A DNA stretch of 64,000 nucleotides. It comes from JACCXG01 sp963785755 (GTDB taxonomy: Bacteria; Acidobacteriota; Vicinamibacteria; Vicinamibacterales; 2-12-FULL-66-21). Under the pieces are notes generated by a model. It was not told where the DNA came from and ran no database searches. It worked only from the letters and a program-made list of their open reading frames with translations. The translations under genes were made by a program, and so were the position numbers. The stretch covers positions 1 to 64,000 of the forward strand of contig CAWAXG010000058.1 in the NCBI GenBank assembly GCA_963785755.1, read 5' to 3'. Of the stretch, positions 43,013 through 52,027 are shown piece by piece; position 1 is the stretch's first letter, and each line of letters starts with the position of its first letter.

Positions 43013-45460
43013 TCAGTTGATGCGGCCGTTCAGCGCTGCGGCGACGTCGACCTTCGTCGCTCTCCGCGCCGGCAGGTAGGCGGCCATCAGGGCGATGCTC
43101 ACCAGGACGATCGTCCACGCGCCAAAGGTCAACGGATCGAAGCTGGACACGCCGAAGAGGAAGCCTTGCAGCAGCCGTCCAAGCACGAACGCGACGGCAA
43201 TCCCGAGCACGATACCCGACGCCATCATCCACAGAGCGCCGTGCAGCACGCCGCGCACGATATCGGCGGGGCGCGCGCCCAGGGCGACCCGCACGGCGAA
43301 CTCCCGCGTACGCTGCGTGACGCGATACATCACGACACCGTACAACCCGATAGTCGTGAGCAGCAGGGTCATGATCCCGAAGGCGCTGCTGACCGTCGCC
43401 AGCACGCGGCTCGGATAGAGCGGAATCTGGCGCAACTGCTCGTACGACATGCTGACGTGCACGCGAACTCGCGGATCCGCGGCTCGCAGCTCGCGGCGCA
43501 GCGCCTGCGTCAAAGGCACGTCGCCGCTGGCGCGGACGTGAAGCGCCAGGCTGTCCATGGTCACTGGACCAAACGGCACATAGAAGTAGGGACGCGGCGT
43601 CTCGCCGATCGCGTAATACGCGATGTCTTTCGCGATGCCGACGATCTCGACGGGGGTCTCGCCGAGGCGCAGCCGCCGTCCGATTGGATTCCCGTCCGGC
43701 CAGTAGCGCCGCGCCATCGTCTCGTTCACGATCGCGACCACGGGCGCTCGATCGTCGCCGTCAGCCGCCGCAAAGGCGCGGCCTCGGACGATCGGAATCG
43801 CCATCACGTCGAAATAGTTCGTGGCGACCATGTTCGTGGCGATCGAGACGAATCGCTTGCCGTCCGGGGGCTGATACCCGTCGATGGCGACGCCGCGCGA
43901 TTCCCGCGCGTCACCGAGCGGCACTACGGCCGCAAAGGTGACCTGCCCGACGCCGGGTAGCGCCCGCACCCGCTCGCTCGTCGCACGGTAGTAGGCGCGG
44001 ATGCGGTCGGGGTCGTAACTGAGCCCGGTCAGATCCGGCTGTGCGATCACGAGGTTCGCGCTCTCGAAACCGAGATCGAGTGCGCTCATTGCGGTCAGAC
44101 TGCGCACCAGCAACCCGCCGGACACGAGCAGCGCGAGCGAGACCGCTACCTGCGTGATCACCAGCGTGCCCTGGGCCAGCGTGCGGCGTCTGCCGCCCGC
44201 CGCCGTCAAACCGTCCTCCTTGAGCGGCGCGATCGGATCGATGCGGGTCGCACGCCACGCCGGCAGCGCGCCGAACAGCGCCGTCGCCAGCACGGCGACG
44301 AGTGCGGTGAATCCGAGTACTCGCCAGTCATACGCCAGGTCCGGATCGAGGTTCTGGAGATTCGCCACCGGCGGCCGCAGTGTGAGGATCGCATCACGCA
44401 CCCATACCGCGACGAGCAGGCCCGCCGCCGCTGCAACGCAGGCGAGCAACGCGTTTTCGGTGAGCCACTGGCGCAGCACGCGCCCCCGCGTCGCGCCAAT
44501 CGCCAGCCGGACGGCGATCTCACGATGGCGGGCGATGACCGCGGCCATCTGCGTGTTCGCGACGTTGGCGCAGGCGCCGGCCAATGCCAGGACCACAACG
44601 ATCAAGGCAAACGCGAGGACGCGCTGCAGGGTCGGCGCCATGGCCTCGGGGAATGGCAGCGCCCGGACGACGTTCACGCTCAGTTTCTCGTTCTGTCGCG
44701 GATGCTCCCGCGCGAGCGCTGACGCGATGCCGGTGAGTTCGGCCTGCGCCTGCTCGACCGTGGCCCCGTCGTTCAGCCGCCCGGTCGTGAACAACCAGCC
44801 CCAGCCGCGACTCGTGATGTCGAGCCCGCGCGGCCGCATCGTGTTGTAGGTCATCAACGGTACCCACATATCGGTCGCGACGGCTTCGTAGCTGCCGCGG
44901 AACGCGGGCGGGGCAACGCCAACGACCGTGAACGTCGCGCCATTGAGATGCACGGAGCTGCCGAGCGCGGATGGCGATCCGGCGAACCGCGTGCGCCACC
45001 AGCGATCGCTGAGCACCGCCACCGGCTCACCGGCATTCAGTCGATCGTCCTGGGGTTGGACCACGCGACCGAGGGCCGCGGCCACCGCGAACGTCGAAAA
45101 ATAGTTTCCACTGACCAGCTCGACGACCGCGCTTTCGGTGGCGTCGCCCAGTCCCGAGGCGACGAAGGTCTGCTGATGGATCGCGAGCGACCGCAGCGTC
45201 GTGGCCCGCGAGGCGAAATCGATCGCGTTCGGATACGCGAGGACATCGTAGGCCTGAGTGTCGGTGGCGCCGAACACGCGGACGAGTCGTTCCGGCTCTG
45301 GCACCGCGAGTGGACGCAGCAGCGCGGCGTTGACGATCGAGAAGATCGCGGTGTTGCCCCCGACCCCAATCGCCAGCGTCAGGATCGTGACAATCGTCAG
45401 CGCCGGCCGGCGCAGCGCCAGGCGCATCGCGTAACGGAGGTCCTGTCCGATGCTTCGCAT
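43013..45460 (-). CDS. ADOP-type MacB/FtsX permease
   Basis: About 815 residues from ATG 45460 (MRSIGQDLRYAMRLALRRPA LTIVTILTLAIGVGGNTAIF SIVNAALLRPLAVP). The frame is open to 45490 but homology starts here. Two MacB periplasmic/FtsX units follow (RHREIAVRLAIGATRGRVLR QW; RTREFAVRVALGARPADIVR; PARRATKVDVAAALNGRIN). There is no prefix domain. It is separated by 170 nt from the next ADOP gene in the same direction. Orphan permease, substrate unknown. Confidence 0.92.
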   Translation of the reverse strand: MRSIGQDLRYAMRLALRRPALTIVTILTLAIGVGGNTAIFSIVNAALLRPLAVPEPERLVRVFGATDTQAYDVLAYPNAIDFASRATTLRSLAIHQQTFVASGLGDATESAVVELVSGNYFSTFAVAAALGRVVQPQDDRLNAGEPVAVLSDRWWRTRFAGSPSALGSSVHLNGATFTVVGVAPPAFRGSYEAVATDMWVPLMTYNTMRPRGLDITSRGWGWLFTTGRLNDGATVEQAQAELTGIASALAREHPRQNEKLSVNVVRALPFPEAMAPTLQRVLAFALIVVVLALAGACANVANTQMAAVIARHREIAVRLAIGATRGRVLRQWLTENALLACVAAAAGLLVAVWVRDAILTLRPPVANLQNLDPDLAYDWRVLGFTALVAVLATALFGALPAWRATRIDPIAPLKEDGLTAAGGRRRTLAQGTLVITQVAVSLALLVSGGLLVRSLTAMSALDLGFESANLVIAQPDLTGLSYDPDRIRAYYRATSERVRALPGVGQVTFAAVVPLGDARESRGVAIDGYQPPDGKRFVSIATNMVATNYFDVMAIPIVRGRAFAAADGDDRAPVVAIVNETMARRYWPDGNPIGRRLRLGETPVEIVGIAKDIAYYAIGETPRPYFYVPFGPVTMDSLALHVRASGDVPLTQALRRELRAADPRVRVHVSMSYEQLRQIPLYPSRVLATVSSAFGIMTLLLTTIGLYGVVMYRVTQRTREFAVRVALGARPADIVRGVLHGALWMMASGIVLGIAVAFVLGRLLQGFLFGVSSFDPLTFGAWTIVLVSIALMAAYLPARRATKVDVAAALNGRIN

Positions 45461-45661
45461 GAGGATGCCGGACAGCAAAGCAAGTGCCACGAGATCACCG
45501 CGTCAGCGACGACCAGCAGGCGAAGTCGAGGAACGACAGCCACCTGAGGCGGCGCTCCGGTGTTCGATGATGGGACGGGCCTGTGCGGGCGCGGACGCTG
45601 ATAAAACAGCAGAGGAACGTGAGTCGTGATGGTGAGAGGCGGACCGGCCGTCTACGGAAAC

Positions 45662-48160
45662 TCAGATGTCCTTCAGGTTCTCGACCGGATCCACTCGTGA
45701 CGCGCGAACCGCAGGAATCGCGCTGGCAAGCAGCATGGCGATCAGGAACAGCGCGGCGGCGCCGCCGAACGCGGCACCGTCGAGTCCCTGGATGCCGTGG
45801 TACTCGGACTGAATCACCCGGCTGGCGGCGACCGCGGCAGCGCCGCCGACGACCAGCCCGATCAGCGCGACCCGCATCGACTGACCGAGCACCATCTGCA
45901 GGATGACCCCTGGTCTCGCCCCGACCGCCATGCGGATCGCGATCTCGCGCGATCGCATCGCGACGACGTACGAGGACACACCGTACAGGCCGGCGGTGGC
46001 GAGCAGGAGGCCGATGACTCCGAGGAACGCCGCCGCCCGGGCGAGCCACAGCTGCGTGTCGTACGATCGTTCGTTCAACTCCTCCAGCGATCCGATCTCG
46101 AGAATTGGAACCCGCGGGGCGATCGCGCCGACCAGCTCGCGGACCGGCTGGGCGATGGTGGTCGCTCTTGCGCGCGTACGGACGTAGAGCGCCAGCGCCG
46201 GCTCGGGTTCGAGAGGCGAGGGCAGGTAGACCTTCGCCGCCGGCGGGCCGTCTGGGCTCAGCCTCGGCTCTACCGCGGCCTCGATGATGCCGACGATCCG
46301 CACATCGATCGACGAATTGAAGTCCTGGTTCCGGCGGGCCACTCGAAGGGTGCTGCCGATTGGCGACTCACTCATGTCCTGAGCGAACGTCTGGTTCACG
46401 ACCGCAACTTGCGGGCGGCCCTGCCGATCGGCGTCAGTGAAGCCGCGTCCCGCGATGATCCGCAGGCCGACCGCCTCGAACAGATCGGCTCCGGCGTACC
46501 CGCCAATCGTGAGGCGGCCCTCGTCGGTGGGATCCGTCGGGCGCCACACCACGATCGACCGCGCGGCTGACGCCTGTCCGAACGTCCACACAGACGTGTG
46601 GCGTGCGAGACCGGCCGCCTCGGCGCCTTCCAGCCGCGATGCGCGCGCGGCGAGCTCGTGATAGAAGCGGTCGGTCTCGGCATCCGCGAGCTTGAGCGGC
46701 CGCAGATCGAATCGCGCGATCAGAAGACGGTCGGCAGGTGTGCCGCCCGAGACGGCCTGTGCGCGCACCGTCGCGACCAGCTGCCACGCCGTCGCCAGGA
46801 GGCTCAGTGAAAGCGCGACTTGCGCGATGACCAGGCCGCGCCGCATGCGCGACTGTCTCGGGATCGCGTCACTGCGCGCGCCGGCGGGGCCGAGCGCGCT
46901 CGAGGGGCGCTGCGCGCTCACACGCACGGCGGGCGCGAGGCCGAACGCCACGGTCGTGGCAGCCGCGGTCAGCACGGTCAGCGCGAGCACGAGTGAATCG
47001 AGCGGTATCGGGCCGCCGATCGGGCTGCTGGCGAGCTGAAGGCCCCACCAGGCGATCGGAACCGCTACGGCGGTCGCCAGGAGCGCAAGGATCGCGCTCT
47101 CGATCAGGAACTGGCGAATGATCCGGCCGCGCCCCGCCCCGATGGCCAGTCGAATGGCAATCTCCCGCTGCCGCTGCGACCCGCGCGCCAGCATCAGGTT
47201 CGCGGCGTTCACGCACGCGATCACGAGAACCAGGATGGGAATCGGCATCACGATGATGATGCCGAACTGCCAGCTCTCGGGCCTCACCCTCCAGACTCGG
47301 TACACCTCAGCGAGCGCGCCCTGTGCCTCCTCACCGCGCGAGGCAGTCAGCCGCCGCGCCAGAACGTCGGCTTCCGCCTGAATCTGCGGAAGGGCAAATT
47401 CCGGACGCAGCCGGCCGACCAGCGCGAGGTCCCGTTCCTGCCGGCTCTGTTCGGCCGCCGTGAGCGCGAGCACGCGGTCCGCGAGCCACATCGGCAGCCA
47501 GATATCCGGAGCACGACCTCCGGGTCTGATGCGATCGATGCCGATGAAGTGCGCGGGCGCCACGCCGACGATGTGCACGAACTCGTCGGCGACGCGGATC
47601 GATCGGCCGATCACCGACGGATCGGCTGCGAACTCCCGTTGCCAGGCGCTGTGGCCGAGGACGGCGACCGCGGCGTTCGTGCCAGCATCGCGCGCGTCGA
47701 AGACGCGGCCAAGGTGAGGGCGGACACCGAGGACCTCGAAGTAGGCCGCGGATGCGATGATGCCGCGCATCGAGCGCGCGTCGGGCAGAGCGACCGGAAT
47801 CTCACCCGCCGTGTAGCCGGCCAATCCCTGCAGGCCCGTCAGCCCCTCCTCGAGCGCCGCGACGTCTGACGGGGACGACATCCGGATCCAGCAGTTCGGC
47901 CGGCCGCAGCTTCGACTGACCGACACGCGGACCAGGCGATGCTGCTCGATGATGCCGGGGAACGGGAGAACCATTGTGGCGTTGAGCAACGCGAGGGCCG
48001 CAATGGTCACCGCCATGCCAATCGACAGGCTGCCGACGACCCAGACCGCGTAGCCCGGCGAGGATCTGAGCGCGCGGCTCGCGTAGCGCACATCCTGCGC
48101 GAGGCTGTCGACCCTTGCCCCGGTGGTGCTGACCCGGACCCGTTCCTTGACTTGTTCCAC
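45662..48160 (-). CDS. ADOP-type MacB/FtsX permease
   Basis: 832 residues: VDSLAQDVRYASRALRSSPG YAVWVVGSLSIGMAVTIAAL, an unusual first helix with SIGMAVTIAA in place of LGIGANTA. FtsX units are at QRQREIAIRLAIGAGRGRII RQFLIESAI and RSREIAIRMAVGARPGVILQ, ending PAVRASRVDPVENLKDI. A CGRPNCWIRM segment early in the periplasmic domain contains two Cys that could form a disulfide. It is about 30% different from its neighbour by eye, so this is not a recent tandem duplication. Confidence 0.92.
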   Translation of the reverse strand: MEQVKERVRVSTTGARVDSLAQDVRYASRALRSSPGYAVWVVGSLSIGMAVTIAALALLNATMVLPFPGIIEQHRLVRVSVSRSCGRPNCWIRMSSPSDVAALEEGLTGLQGLAGYTAGEIPVALPDARSMRGIIASAAYFEVLGVRPHLGRVFDARDAGTNAAVAVLGHSAWQREFAADPSVIGRSIRVADEFVHIVGVAPAHFIGIDRIRPGGRAPDIWLPMWLADRVLALTAAEQSRQERDLALVGRLRPEFALPQIQAEADVLARRLTASRGEEAQGALAEVYRVWRVRPESWQFGIIIVMPIPILVLVIACVNAANLMLARGSQRQREIAIRLAIGAGRGRIIRQFLIESAILALLATAVAVPIAWWGLQLASSPIGGPIPLDSLVLALTVLTAAATTVAFGLAPAVRVSAQRPSSALGPAGARSDAIPRQSRMRRGLVIAQVALSLSLLATAWQLVATVRAQAVSGGTPADRLLIARFDLRPLKLADAETDRFYHELAARASRLEGAEAAGLARHTSVWTFGQASAARSIVVWRPTDPTDEGRLTIGGYAGADLFEAVGLRIIAGRGFTDADRQGRPQVAVVNQTFAQDMSESPIGSTLRVARRNQDFNSSIDVRIVGIIEAAVEPRLSPDGPPAAKVYLPSPLEPEPALALYVRTRARATTIAQPVRELVGAIAPRVPILEIGSLEELNERSYDTQLWLARAAAFLGVIGLLLATAGLYGVSSYVVAMRSREIAIRMAVGARPGVILQMVLGQSMRVALIGLVVGGAAAVAASRVIQSEYHGIQGLDGAAFGGAAALFLIAMLLASAIPAVRASRVDPVENLKDI

Positions 48161-48449
48161 TCTGTCGGGACTCCTTCGAATGACGACGGAAGCTATGCCG
48201 GCTGTCGGTCAGGTGTCAAGCAGGGCCGGGGCCGGGCCGGGGCCGGTATCATCTGGAACCAGAATTGACTTGTGTTGCCAATCTGCACGGCCCACGGCTT
48301 GAAACACGATGAGCACAAAGCTCACGAAGCCCACCAAGAATTGCAAGTAGTTTTGCTTCGTGTGCATTGTGACCTTTGTGGCCTCGTGTACTGCCGTCGG
48401 CGCGTTCAGGCTCCACTCAAGTGGGCTACGGGTCTGGGCGTTGACGCGA
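48161..48449. other. Divergent promoter region with degenerate repeat
   Basis: About 290 bases between the divergent ADOP and MFS genes. It contains a GGGCCGG-type run (48223-48243) and the motif GCATTGTGACCTTTGTGGCC around 48364, a low-complexity sequence common between genes in acidobacterial genomes. No gene is supported. Confidence 0.4.
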
Positions 48450-49808
48450 ATGATCCCGGATCCCCTTGCACGTCCGCCTTATGCCCTGTGCGTGCTCGTT
48501 GGCCTGGGCGGACTCTTTGCGGGGGCGACCGGACCCCTCCTCAGTACGTTCGTTCCGCCTCTCGTCCGCGACGCGCTTGGCGATCACCGCACCGCGATCG
48601 GGGCCGTGATGGCCATCGACAACGTGCTTCTCCTCCTGCTCGTGCCCTTGGCCGGGGCGGCCTCGGACCGCGCCACCGCGCGAGGCCGCGGCCGCCTGTC
48701 GATCGTGCTCGCCGGCTTCCTGCTCGCGGCCGCCGCGATGGCGGTGTTCCCCTCGTCTTCGACGCTGGGCCTCGCCGGGCTGATCGGCTCGATGGTCGTG
48801 CTCTACACCGGCATCAACCTCCAGCGGTCGCCGTTCCACGCGCTCGTGGCCGACGTCGTGCCATCCCGATACCGATCGCTCGCGACCGGCTCGGTGACGT
48901 TTCAGATGTGCGTTGGCGCGGTCGTGTTTCTGATGCTCGGGCGGATCCTCGGGATGGCGCCGGCATTCCGGATCGCGGCCGGCGCAGTGGTTGCGATTGC
49001 CGTCGCCTTTGCGCTCGCGCTTCGCGAGCCCGCCGCGCCAGGCTCGCGCGCCGCCGAAGCGACCTTCCGATCGCTCTTCGACGCTGCGTGGTCCGCGTTG
49101 AGCGGCGTGGTGCCCGGCATGCGGGCCATCTTCATCGCTACATTCCTGATGCAACTGACGTTTCAGACGTTCACCACCTGGTATGCGCTCCACAGCACCG
49201 AGCGCTTCGGCGTCCGGCCGGAGGAGGTGGCGATCGGATTCATTGCCTGGGCCCTTGGCGGAGTGGTGGGCGCCCTGCCGGCGGGTGTCATCGGCGCGCG
49301 AATTGGCCGCCGGAACGCCATGCTGGCCGGGTTCGGCGTGATGGCAGGCTGCCTGATCACCCTCGATCGCGTGACGGATCTCAACCAGGCGGTACCGCTG
49401 CTCGCTCTCGCCGCTGCGAGCTGGACCCTGCCGATGGTGAACGCCTATCCGCTCTTCGTCGAGCCGATTCCACGCGAACGCCGGGGCATCCTCGCCGCGA
49501 TGTTCGTGCTGTGCCTGGCGCTCGGCGGCGCGATCGGCGATCCGCTGAACGGGAGCATCTTCGATCTCGTGGACGGCTACCGTCCGCTGTTCCTGATGAT
49601 GGCGGGATACACCGCCCTGGCCTTCGCCACCGTCCTCGTCGTCCCGCGCGGTGCCGGGGAAGCGGACACCGGGCCAGAGGGGTCAGGCCCTTCGACAGGC
49701 TCAGGGCAGGCCCTTCGACAGGCTCAGGGCGGGCCCTTCGACAGGCTCAGGGCGGGCCCTTCGACAGGCTCAGGGCAGGCCCTTCGACAGGCTCAGGGCA
49801 GGCCGTGA
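48450..49808 (+). CDS. MFS transporter with repeat-encoded C-terminus
   Basis: About 452 residues from ATG 48450; the frame is open further upstream, but the first TM helix (PYALCVLVGLGGLFAGATGP LLSTFVPPL) follows here. Twelve hydrophobic segments, the loop motif DRATARGRGRLSIVLAG between TM2 and TM3 and GARIGRRNAMLAGFG in the second half mark a major facilitator, similar to SLC45/sugar-type carriers. The substrate is unknown. The last 39 residues (from GSGPSTGSGQALRQAQG) are translated from the 23-nt tandem repeat at 49685-49799. The natural stop was probably lost when the repeat arrived; this tail is cytoplasmic. Confidence 0.88.
   Translation: MIPDPLARPPYALCVLVGLGGLFAGATGPLLSTFVPPLVRDALGDHRTAIGAVMAIDNVLLLLLVPLAGAASDRATARGRGRLSIVLAGFLLAAAAMAVFPSSSTLGLAGLIGSMVVLYTGINLQRSPFHALVADVVPSRYRSLATGSVTFQMCVGAVVFLMLGRILGMAPAFRIAAGAVVAIAVAFALALREPAAPGSRAAEATFRSLFDAAWSALSGVVPGMRAIFIATFLMQLTFQTFTTWYALHSTERFGVRPEEVAIGFIAWALGGVVGALPAGVIGARIGRRNAMLAGFGVMAGCLITLDRVTDLNQAVPLLALAAASWTLPMVNAYPLFVEPIPRERRGILAAMFVLCLALGGAIGDPLNGSIFDLVDGYRPLFLMMAGYTALAFATVLVVPRGAGEADTGPEGSGPSTGSGQALRQAQGGPFDRLRAGPSTGSGQALRQAQGRP
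49685..49799 (+). repeat. Five tandem copies of a 23-nt repeat
   Basis: Core unit CCCTTCGACAGGCTCAGGG with GC/AG or GC/GG joining bases, repeated five times over 115 nt with one variable position. It resembles the widely dispersed CCCTGAGCTTGTCGAAGGG element of high-GC bacteria, here with a one-base variant. Each unit is an imperfect palindrome. It overlaps the 3' end of the MFS gene. Confidence 0.85.
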
Positions 49809-49842
49809 ATCCGTGAATGAGGACAGTTTCCTAGAATTGAAC

Positions 49843-49922
49843 CTCCCGTCCTCCCATCCTCCCTGTGAACAAGAGACGCCGCCGCAGAACCAGGTTTCAC
49901 AAGGAGGACGGGAGGACGGGAG
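49843..49922. repeat. 26-bp inverted repeat element
   Basis: Left arm 49843-49868 (CTCCCGTCCTCCC...) and right arm 49897-49922 (...GGGAGGACGGGAG) are complementary at 24 of 26 positions, separated by 28 nt. Each arm itself contains two copies of CCCGTCCT-type sequence. It could be a miniature mobile element or a bidirectional terminator between the MFS gene and the next gene. Confidence 0.65.
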
Positions 49923-50092
49923 AATACCTTTCGTCTGCGGCTCGCTCCGGGCGCACCGACGGAAGCGTGGACGGACCCGGATGGAATCCTCTGCCCGTCG
50001 TACAGGAAACGCAATCGAGTGCGTAATAGTACTTTCGACTGGCGCTGCCACGACGATCGCAATGACGGACCGGGTTCGACCTGGAGGGGCAC

Positions 50093-50659
50093 ATGGACAA
50101 GGCGCTGGCCACGCAGCTGGCCAATATCGAGAAACGCACGGGACAGTCGCTGGATGCCCTCGCCGCGGTCGTTCGGAAGAGCGGTCTGACCAAACACGGC
50201 GAAATCCGGGACATGCTCAAACAGGATCTCGGGATGGGTCACGGGGATGCGAACACGCTCGTCCATTACGTGCTGAAGTCGGACGGGCCGTCGGCCGCTG
50301 AGGCCGCCGGGAAGAACACGGCGGACGTCCTGGACGATATCTACACCGGCGCGAAAGCGTCGCTGCGGCCAATTCACGACCGGTTGATGGAGGCGATCCA
50401 GCGATTCGGCGAATTCGACATCGCGCCCAAGAAGGGCTACGTCAGCCTGCGGCGGAAGAAGCAGTTCGCGATGATCGGTCCGGCGACGAACACGCGGGTC
50501 GACGTCGGCCTCAACATGAAGGACGTGTCGGCGACCGGGCGGCTCGTCGCGGAGAAGCCTGGCGGCATGTGTCAGTACAAGGTCAAGGTCGCCGAGGCGG
50601 CCGAGGTCGACGCGGAACTCGTCGCGTGGATTCGCCGGGCGTATGACGCAGCGGGTTGA
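50093..50659 (+). CDS. DUF4287 / DUF5655 domain protein
   Basis: 188 residues. The N-terminal 60 residues (MDKALATQLANIEKRTGQSL DALAAVVRKSGLTKHGEIRD MLKQDLGMGHGDANTLVHYV) are a DUF4287 helical domain. The C-terminal half (LRPIHDRLMEAIQRFGEFDI APKKGYVSLRRKKQFAMIGP and RVDVGLNMKDVSATGRL) is a DUF5655-type fold. The two occur together in many small cytosolic proteins without known function; the C-terminal domain is related to proteins that bind nucleic acids, but that is uncertain here. ATG 50093 follows GGAGGGGC at good spacing. Confidence 0.87.
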   Translation: MDKALATQLANIEKRTGQSLDALAAVVRKSGLTKHGEIRDMLKQDLGMGHGDANTLVHYVLKSDGPSAAEAAGKNTADVLDDIYTGAKASLRPIHDRLMEAIQRFGEFDIAPKKGYVSLRRKKQFAMIGPATNTRVDVGLNMKDVSATGRLVAEKPGGMCQYKVKVAEAAEVDAELVAWIRRAYDAAG

Positions 50660-50706
50660 CCCTCGCGCCGTTCCGGTCTACCGTTCCGTGTCCAGGAGGA
50701 ATGCGG

Positions 50707-50904
50707 ATGTCAGACGCGACGGCCACGAACCAGCGGCAGATGCTTGCCAATCAGCGGCAGATGCTCGTCAATCAGCGGAAGATTCTCGCGAATCAGAAAC
50801 GGATCGAAGCCAATCAGGGCAAGTTGGATCGGCTGCTCCGGAATCAAAAAAAACTCGATGACGTTCTCGCGAATCAGCGGAAGATTCTCGCCAGGCTCTC
50901 CTGA
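50707..50904 (+). CDS. 65-residue NQ-heptad coiled-coil protein
   Basis: ATG 50707 is set by AGGAGGA ending 7 nt upstream; the ATG at 50701 would overlap it. After a short polar start the protein is seven successive units of N-Q-x-x-(I/L/M) pattern: NQRQMLA, NQRQMLV, NQRKILA, NQKRIEA, NQGKLDRLLR, NQKKLDDVLA, NQRKILARLS. The heptad places Leu/Ile/Met on one face and Asn-Gln at fixed positions, so a long regular coiled coil is expected. The gene lies 47 nt after the DUF4287 gene. Function unknown; the family resembles small multimerising micro-proteins seen sporadically in bacteria. Confidence 0.8.
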   Translation: MSDATATNQRQMLANQRQMLVNQRKILANQKRIEANQGKLDRLLRNQKKLDDVLANQRKILARLS

Positions 50905-50957
50905 CGGGGGGGCACCAGCTTCACTCCGATTCGCGCAATTCACGGCCTGACGCCTCG

Positions 50958-51149
50958 ATGAACATCGTCCGGATCGTCATCTCGATGTTCCTGCTGGTGC
51001 TCATCGGCATCTCGGTGTCAGGCTGGCTGTGGGCGGGGCGCAATCTGCCCGCGGCGCAAGCGATCGCCAGCCGTGTCGTCCTGACGCTCTGCATCTTCGC
51101 GGGCATCGTCGGCCTGGTCGCTCTCTGGCGGCCCAGACCGACTCTGTAG
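50958..51149 (+). CDS. Small two-helix membrane protein
   Basis: 63 residues with two hydrophobic helices, IVRIVISMFLLVLIGISVSG WLW and ASRVVLTLCIFAGIVGLVAL W, and a short basic end (RPRPTL). There is no ribosome site of note before ATG 50958, but the frame and composition are those of a real membrane peptide. It follows the NQ-heptad gene by 53 nt and may be co-transcribed. Confidence 0.6.
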   Translation: MNIVRIVISMFLLVLIGISVSGWLWAGRNLPAAQAIASRVVLTLCIFAGIVGLVALWRPRPTL

Positions 51150-51475
51150 GGCGCCGAGGCCGGCGCCGGCGCTAATCTGAATCAATTAGTCCAGGAATCA
51201 GACCGCGGCTGCGGCTTGCGTCATGCGCGGCCGGCACGTACAGTACCTGACACCGAGCCCGGACTATTCATGAAGGCCCCGAATAGTCCGCCCTTCGGGC
51301 TTCGACTCCGGCCCGATTCCCGGGCCTTCGCTCAGGACTCGCCCGGGCGACGTCTTGAGCGCCGCGCGAAGCGCGGTGTCGAAACCGGCGGCATGAAGAA
51401 TACTGGATGCCGCCGGCGCATTATTCAGAACCGCACAGCGCTCATGAATAATGCGGGCGAGTCGCGTGAGGGAAC
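51150..51475. repeat. Palindrome-rich spacer
   Basis: 325 bases without a gene. It holds three perfect inverted repeats: GGACTATTC/GAATAGTCC (51261-51269 and 51281-51289), CCGGCGGCAT/ATGCCGCCGG (about 51385-51418) and GCATTATTCA/TGAATAATGC (about 51418-51451). The repeats are nested next to each other, which suggests a REP-type or MITE element or an RNA leader for the following operon. Confidence 0.65.
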
Positions 51476-52027
51476 ATGACCAAGGGCTTTCTCGAACGGA
51501 TCAACGGTCCACAGCACGAGACGGCGCTGCGGCTCTTCGTCGTCATCGTGCTCGCGCACTGGGCCGAGCATCTGCTGCAGGCGTTCCAGATATACGGGCT
51601 TGGCTGGCGGGTCCCCGAGGCGCGTGGAGTGGTCGGTTACTTCTTCCCGTTCCTCATGTCGTCCGAGATCCTGCATTACGGCTACGCGGTCGTGATGCTG
51701 GCGGGACTCTGGCTGCTGCGGCCGGGATTCACCGGCACCGAGGACAGGCGCTGGTGGACGATCGCGCTCGGCATTCAGTTCTTCCATCACATCGAGCACT
51801 TCCTGCTGCAGGCGCAGTATCTGCTCGGACAGAACCTGTTCGATCGGCCGGTGCCGACCAGTCTGATCCAGTTCTGGGTGCCCCGCGTCGAGCTGCACCT
51901 GTTCTACAACACCATCGTCTTCGTGCCGATGGTGGTGGCGATGTATTACCACATGTTCCCGCCGGCCGAGACCGAGCGAATGGCGTGCACGTGCGCATGG
52001 CACCGGAGGCTCTCGCCGTCCGTGTAA
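51476..52027 (+). CDS. His-rich polytopic membrane protein
   Basis: 183 residues with four or five TM segments carrying conserved-looking histidines: VIVLAHWAEHLLQAF, SSEILHYGYAVVMLAGLWLL, ALGIQFFHHIEHFLLQAQYL, RVELHLFYNTIVFVPMVVAM YYH. The H-x-x-E-H and HH-x-E-H patterns in the membrane could bind haem or a di-metal centre. I do not recognise the family. Start at ATG 51476 in GGGAACATG. The next gene starts 31 nt before its stop, so it heads a four-gene operon with redox-type partners. Confidence 0.72.
   Translation: MTKGFLERINGPQHETALRLFVVIVLAHWAEHLLQAFQIYGLGWRVPEARGVVGYFFPFLMSSEILHYGYAVVMLAGLWLLRPGFTGTEDRRWWTIALGIQFFHHIEHFLLQAQYLLGQNLFDRPVPTSLIQFWVPRVELHLFYNTIVFVPMVVAMYYHMFPPAETERMACTCAWHRRLSPSV

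Noticed and set aside
43013..48160. Recent tandem duplication of two ADOP genes
   Set aside because: The proteins differ throughout, including the first TM signature, so they are old paralogues.
49685..49799. Possible CRISPR array
   Set aside because: The 23-nt units are directly joined with no variable spacers, and no cas genes are nearby; it is a simple tandem repeat.
48272..49816. Long Arg-rich plus-strand ORF overlapping the MFS gene
   Set aside because: Its composition is that of a shadow frame of high-GC coding DNA; the MFS frame has clear TM helices and motifs.
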